The notes under the pieces: model-generated
The model's input: only the letters and a program-made list of their open reading frames with translations
Told to the model about the DNA's origin: nothing
Database searches by the model: none
Part shown: in pieces, positions 6,336-8,161 of the stretch
How the letters are laid out: every line of letters begins with the position of its first letter
Position numbering within the stretch: the stretch's first letter is position 1
Position numbers and translations under genes: made by a program
Assembly: GCA_001777995.1 (NCBI GenBank)
Contig: MFFV01000038.1
Span: 1 to 8,161 of the forward strand
Reading direction: 5' to 3'
Length of the DNA stretch: 8,161 bases
Origin: Candidatus Falkowbacteria bacterium RIFCSPLOWO2_02_FULL_45_15
GTDB taxonomy: Bacteria; Patescibacteriota; Patescibacteriia; Patescibacteriales; XYC2-FULL-47-12

Positions 6336-6884
6336 TTATTGCTTAAATTCTTTTTTTAAAATATCAAAAAATATATCGTCTAAATATTTGCCTTCCCGAA
6401 AAAACGTCTGCCGGCGCCGACCGCCGCGTTTAAACCCGCATTTTGCCAATAAGCTCTGTGAAGCGACATTTGAGCTCATCGCTCCCGCGTACAGCATATT
6501 TAATTTTAATTTTCCAAAAGCGAATTTCAAAATCAAAGTTAGCGCTTCCGTGCCTATCCCTTGCCGCCAATATTTTCTGCCCAGCCAATATCCGACCTCG
6601 GCGTTTTGATCGCGCTGGCTGATTTTATGCAGGCCAATCATGCCGATAATTCGGCCGTTTGATTCTTCTTCCATGCCGAAATAGTAATCTGTCTTTATCT
6701 TTTTCCTGCCGGCTTGCCGCGCTTTTTTAATAACCGCTTTTGCGTCTTGCAAGGCATAGGGATAAGGTATTCGCTTCATGTAGCGGCTGACTTGCCTGTC
6801 ATTGACGTTGGCAAAAATTGACCGCGCGTCCGACGGCAACAATGCCCGCAAGTTTATTTTTTTTCCTCTTATTTGAATCTTCAT
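6336..6884 (-). CDS. GNAT N-acetyltransferase, RimJ/RimL-like
   Basis: 182 residues from the ATG at 6884. GNAT enzymes move an acetyl group from acetyl-CoA to an amine; RimJ/RimL relatives act on protein N-termini. Visible are the N-terminal strand with I-N-L-R-A-L-L-P-S-D-A, the strand pair around GRIIGMIGLHKI and NAEVGYWLG, the acetyl-CoA loop RQGIGTEA (107-114), and NVASQSLLAKCGF (139-151) near the C-terminus. The frame extends upstream to a TTG at 6947, but those 21 codons do not match the fold and cover a promoter, so the ATG is preferred. There is no Shine-Dalgarno site. It is separated from tyrS by one base (TAA-T-ATG) and is surely co-transcribed. The substrate is unknown; pairing with tyrS may only reflect gene packing. 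Confidence 0.9.
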   Translation of the reverse strand: MKIQIRGKKINLRALLPSDARSIFANVNDRQVSRYMKRIPYPYALQDAKAVIKKARQAGRKKIKTDYYFGMEEESNGRIIGMIGLHKISQRDQNAEVGYWLGRKYWRQGIGTEALTLILKFAFGKLKLNMLYAGAMSSNVASQSLLAKCGFKRGGRRRQTFFREGKYLDDIFFDILKKEFKQ

Positions 6885-6893
6885 ATAATACGC

Positions 6894-6918
6894 AAAAACA
6901 GGGGGATGCCCTGTCTTT
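6894..6918 (-). terminator. Hairpin with T-run just before the acetyltransferase gene
   Basis: On the minus strand AAAGACAGGG, loop CATCC, CCCTGTTTTT: six perfect pairs (ACAGGG/CCCTGT), extendable to ten with one G-T wobble. It ends 9 nt before the ATG. It could end transcripts arriving from the small gene at 7091-7207, or form a 5' stem-loop on the acetyltransferase-tyrS mRNA. Confidence 0.45.
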
Positions 6919-6947
6919 ACTGTATAATATCCGCGCTTTTTTGGCAA
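6919..6947 (-). promoter_or_regulatory. Promoter for the acetyltransferase-tyrS operon
   Basis: On the minus strand, -35 TTGCCA (6942-6947, 5 of 6), a 17-nt spacer, and -10 TACAGT (6919-6924). An alternative -10, TATTAT (6924-6929), overlaps it but has a poorer -35. The predicted start is 6912-6917, giving a leader of about 28-33 nt. Confidence 0.5.
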
Positions 6948-7090
6948 ATAATATTAATAATTTCATTGCCTTAAAGTTACTGACGCCTTCCGTTAAAAAC
7001 CAGCGCCCGCTTAAATTAGCGCGCGCTTAGTTAAATTTAATATAAATTGAGTGCGTTAAACCAACGCCTTAACGGACAAAAAGGTTGCTG

Positions 7091-7207
7091 TTAGCTCTGC
7101 CAGCTCCGCGCCAAAAAATAAAGCGCAAACCAAACTATGATTGAGCCGGCAACGAGGTAAAACATCACTTTGCAAAAGGGGCAGCTGCCCCCGTCGTCTT
7201 CTGGCAT
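7091..7207 (-). CDS. 38-residue single-helix membrane protein with CPFC motif
   Basis: A short frame with ATG at 7207 and TAA at 7091-7093. The acidic N-terminus M-P-E-D-D-G-G-S leads to C9-P10-F11-C12-K13, followed at once by one hydrophobic helix (about 14-33) and R-S-W-Q-S. Acidic outside and Arg at the far end suggests the N-terminus, with its CxxC, is outside the membrane, but the Lys13 weakens that. CPFC could be a redox pair or half of a zinc or iron site, completed by dimerisation. The codons look coding-like and the CxxC plus helix is a recurrent design for small bacterial proteins. No Shine-Dalgarno site beyond a GGGG 6 nt before the ATG. It starts 15 nt after the T-run of a strong hairpin, so expression may depend on read-through. 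Chance is not excluded at this length. Confidence 0.5.
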   Translation of the reverse strand: MPEDDGGSCPFCKVMFYLVAGSIIVWFALYFLARSWQS

Positions 7208-7222
7208 ACGCGCCCCACAATT

Positions 7223-7284
7223 AAAAAATACCGCAAACGACTGATAATTGCTTGGGCTAAATTATCTCCCGTTTGCGGTATTTT
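7223..7284 (-). terminator. Intrinsic terminator with 15-bp perfect stem
   Basis: Arms CGTTTGCGGTATTTT (7270-7284) and AAAATACCGCAAACG (7225-7239) are exact complements. Inside is a second stem GATAATT/AATTATC (7243-7249, 7260-7266). On the minus strand the structure ends in TTTTTT (7228-7223). On the plus strand only TTTTG follows, so the main direction is minus. It would end valS read-through as well as the candidate small RNA. Confidence 0.75.
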
Positions 7285-7296
7285 GTCTTGGGATTT

Positions 7297-7325
7297 ATGA
7301 CACCGCATAAACCGCGATTTATAAT
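7297..7325 (+). promoter_or_regulatory. Plus-strand promoter-like element
   Basis: ATGACA (7297-7302, 5 of 6), a 17-nt spacer and a perfect TATAAT (7320-7325), with a predicted start near 7332. It would transcribe antisense to the 3' end of valS. No plus-strand gene follows, so its role is unclear. Confidence 0.35.
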
Positions 7326-7338
7326 ATTTTACCTTCTT

Positions 7339-7366
7339 ATTATACTACCAACGCTAATTTAAGCAA
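7339..7366 (-). promoter_or_regulatory. Minus-strand promoter for the structured RNA and small gene
   Basis: On the minus strand, -35 TTGCTT (7361-7366), a 16-nt spacer and a perfect -10 TATAAT (7339-7344). The predicted start is near 7332, about 50 nt before the terminator hairpin begins. Confidence 0.55.
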
Positions 7367-7396
7367 GGCGGGCGCTTTTTATCCCAACGCCTTCCA

Positions 7397-7436
7397 GAAT
7401 ACCCCCACACCAAATTTTGGTGTGGGGGAATACCCC
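7397..7436. repeat. 27-nt near-perfect palindrome with flanking direct repeat
   Basis: CCCCCACACCAAA (7402-7414), one T, and its exact complement (7416-7428). GAATACCCC occurs as a 9-bp direct repeat on each side (7397-7405 and 7428-7436). An outer imperfect pair CGCCTTC (7389-7395) and GAAGGTG (7443-7449) could extend it. There is no T-run on either strand, so it resembles a REP-type intergenic element rather than a terminator. It lies 28-54 nt past the valS stop. Confidence 0.7.
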
Positions 7437-7455
7437 GCGGTGAAGGTGTTTGGAT

Positions 7456-8161
7456 TTATTTTAAATGCCTCGTCTGCTCTTTTAACTTTTTATGTTCCGC
7501 GCGATAATTTTCCAACTTTTTGATTTCCGCCTCCACGATATCTTTGGGCGCGCGCTTAACGAATGCCTCATTGTCTAATTTAACTTCCAAACTTTTTATC
7601 ACCTGATTTAATTCCCGCGCCCGTTTTTCCAGCCGCGCTCTTTCTTTGACCACGTCAATCAAGCCGGCAAGAGGAATATAAATTTCTATCTCGCCGACCG
7701 CCGCCCAAGCCGCTTGCTTTAATTTGGCTCCGCTTGGCTTTATTTCCAGTTCGCCTACACCCGTACGCAAATTTTTTATCAACTCCGCTTGGCTTTGCAA
7801 TAATTCAACTTGTTTGCCGGCGTAAATAATCGCTTTTACTTTTTGCTCCGTGGGGATTTTATATTCCGAACGCAAGTTGCGGATTATTTTGATAATGTCA
7901 ATTATCAAATTAAATTTAGTCGCCGTCTCAAGATTATGCGTCATTCCCCTTTTTGGCCATTGTTCAACCATTAAAAATTCTTTATGCCCAATTTCCTGCC
8001 AAAGCGTTTCGGTTACAAACGGCATAAACGGATGCCAAAGTTTTAATAACTCCTCTAAGACTAAGTTTAAAATTTTATTTTTTTCACTGGTTGCTTCAAA
8101 TTTAGAAACCTCCAGATACCAATCCGCTAAGTCGTTCCAGGTGAAATCGCGCAGTCGCTCG
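7456..8161 (-). CDS. valS: Valine--tRNA ligase (ValRS), C-terminal part
   Basis: The last 234 residues of a class I synthetase are present; the 5' part, with the catalytic and editing domains, lies beyond the right edge. The frame is open through the edge, so the internal Met at 8025 is not the start. The anticodon-binding domain shows F-T-W-N-D-L-A-D-W-Y-L-E-V-S-K (6-20) and H-P-F-M-P-F-V-T-E-T-L-W-Q (43-55), both characteristic of ValRS. The last 68 or so residues form the C-terminal coiled coil that contacts tRNA, with IDVVKERARLEKRARELN and AFVKRAPKDIVEAE. The coil and stop are intact. The next minus-strand signals are the palindrome at 7397-7436 and, further down, the terminator at 7223-7284. 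Confidence 0.96.
   Translation of the reverse strand, partial: ERLRDFTWNDLADWYLEVSKFEATSEKNKILNLVLEELLKLWHPFMPFVTETLWQEIGHKEFLMVEQWPKRGMTHNLETATKFNLIIDIIKIIRNLRSEYKIPTEQKVKAIIYAGKQVELLQSQAELIKNLRTGVGELEIKPSGAKLKQAAWAAVGEIEIYIPLAGLIDVVKERARLEKRARELNQVIKSLEVKLDNEAFVKRAPKDIVEAEIKKLENYRAEHKKLKEQTRHLK

Larger units (their letters stand above)
7223..7332 (-). ncRNA. Candidate structured RNA: small RNA or attenuator leader
   Basis: A transcript from the promoter at 7339-7366 would start near 7332 and fold into two hairpins. The first (7291-7313) pairs GGTTTATG with CATAAATCC with one bulged base and a 6-nt loop. The second (7225-7284) has a perfect 15-bp outer stem, an inner 7-bp stem and a T6 end. 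An element in the first hairpin (7303-7312) can instead pair with the 5' arm of the second. It matches no riboswitch or housekeeping RNA that I recognise; T-box, fluoride, guanidine and SRP signatures were looked for and not found. Confidence 0.5.
6995..7380. mobile_element. Possible MITE-like segment with imperfect terminal inverted repeats
   Basis: GCTTAAATTAGCG (7009-7021) and its exact complement (7352-7364) form a 13-bp inverted repeat. Similarity extends outward through GCGCCCGC and an A-run on both sides, interrupted by a 3-nt and a 4-5-nt gap, to about 6995 and 7380. Outside these, ACGCCTTCC occurs as a 9-bp direct repeat (6983-6991 and 7387-7395), like a target duplication. The gaps to the repeats (3 and 6 nt) are unequal. 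There is no transposase. This is a weak inference from short repeats. Confidence 0.25.
6948..7455. other. Structured, mostly non-coding region between valS and the acetyltransferase gene
   Basis: Apart from the 38-codon gene at 7091-7207 there is no credible coding frame. The stretch holds imperfect inverted repeats (6995-7021 and 7352-7380), a 6-bp stem CGTTAA/TTAACG near 7053-7075, a 14-bp palindrome inside the small gene (7178-7191), a promoter pair facing inward (7297-7366), a structured RNA with terminator (7223-7332) and a large palindrome (7402-7428). No tRNA or known riboswitch was recognised. Confidence 0.6.

Noticed and set aside
6319..6609. 96-codon plus-strand frame over the tyrS/acetyltransferase junction
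   Set aside because: Antisense to the well-supported GNAT gene; no start signals.
6818..7030. 70-codon plus-strand frame
   Set aside because: Its first third is antisense to the acetyltransferase gene and the rest crosses the promoter; no domain or ribosome-binding site.
7178..7191. 14-bp palindrome GGGGCAGCTGCCCC near the middle of the possible inverted-repeat segment
   Set aside because: It lies within the coding stretch for G-G-S-C-P of the small protein; central position in the repeat pair may be chance.
7169..7309. Alternative 47-codon minus-strand frame starting ATG near 7309
   Set aside because: Runs through the structured RNA and terminator, has no ribosome-binding site and no recognisable pattern; the overlapping CPFC frame is more protein-like.
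7225..7332. T-box riboswitch for the downstream tyrS
   Set aside because: The T-box core AGGGUGGNACCGCG is absent, the leader is too short for a specifier stem, and a separate promoter lies between it and tyrS.

Overview
The window looks like a chromosomal segment of a Candidate Phyla Radiation (Patescibacteria / Parcubacteria-like) bacterium. This placement is an inference from several traits: compact AT-rich genes, mostly without Shine-Dalgarno sites; a short lipoprotein carrying the YGFEVRYPREW signature common in such genomes; a bacterial ArgRS with a KMSSR loop; and short repeats inside the coding linkers of housekeeping genes. Only sequence reading supports it; no marker gene for taxonomy is present.

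Layout, left to right. Nearly everything reads on the minus strand. Bases 1-776 hold the start of an M23 (LytM-type) zinc peptidase that runs off the left edge. Bases 935-1564 encode a lipoprotein of unknown role. Bases 1635-2720 encode a winged-helix Fic protein whose catalytic-loop His is Gln; it has its own promoter and a spaced inverted repeat over that promoter. After a 205-base AT-rich gap with two hairpins comes argS (2926-4665). A single plus-strand gene (4728-4952), a two-helix membrane protein with a perfect AGGAGG site and a strong terminator, sits between argS and tyrS. A GNAT acetyltransferase (6336-6884) and tyrS (4985-6334) form a tightly coupled pair. Bases 6885-7455 are mostly non-coding but rich in structure, with one very small gene (7091-7207). 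The 3' part of valS (7456-8161) runs off the right edge.

Three aminoacyl-tRNA synthetases (argS, tyrS, valS) lie on one strand, so the right two thirds is a translation-related block. The left third is an accessory, cell-surface block (peptidoglycan hydrolase, lipoprotein, Fic).

The part most worth a second look is 6990-7430. It has two face-to-face promoter-like elements, a roughly 110-nt structured RNA ending in a 15-bp perfect hairpin plus T6, a 38-codon gene for a CPFC-containing single-helix membrane protein, imperfect inverted repeats around the segment, a 9-bp direct repeat outside those, and a 27-nt near-perfect palindrome. It could be a transcription-attenuated small-protein locus, a small RNA gene, or a MITE-like insertion carrying either. 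Also notable are a terminator-like palindrome inside the argS linker, a heptanucleotide tandem repeat inside the tyrS linker, and a zinc-ribbon insert in the TyrRS catalytic domain.
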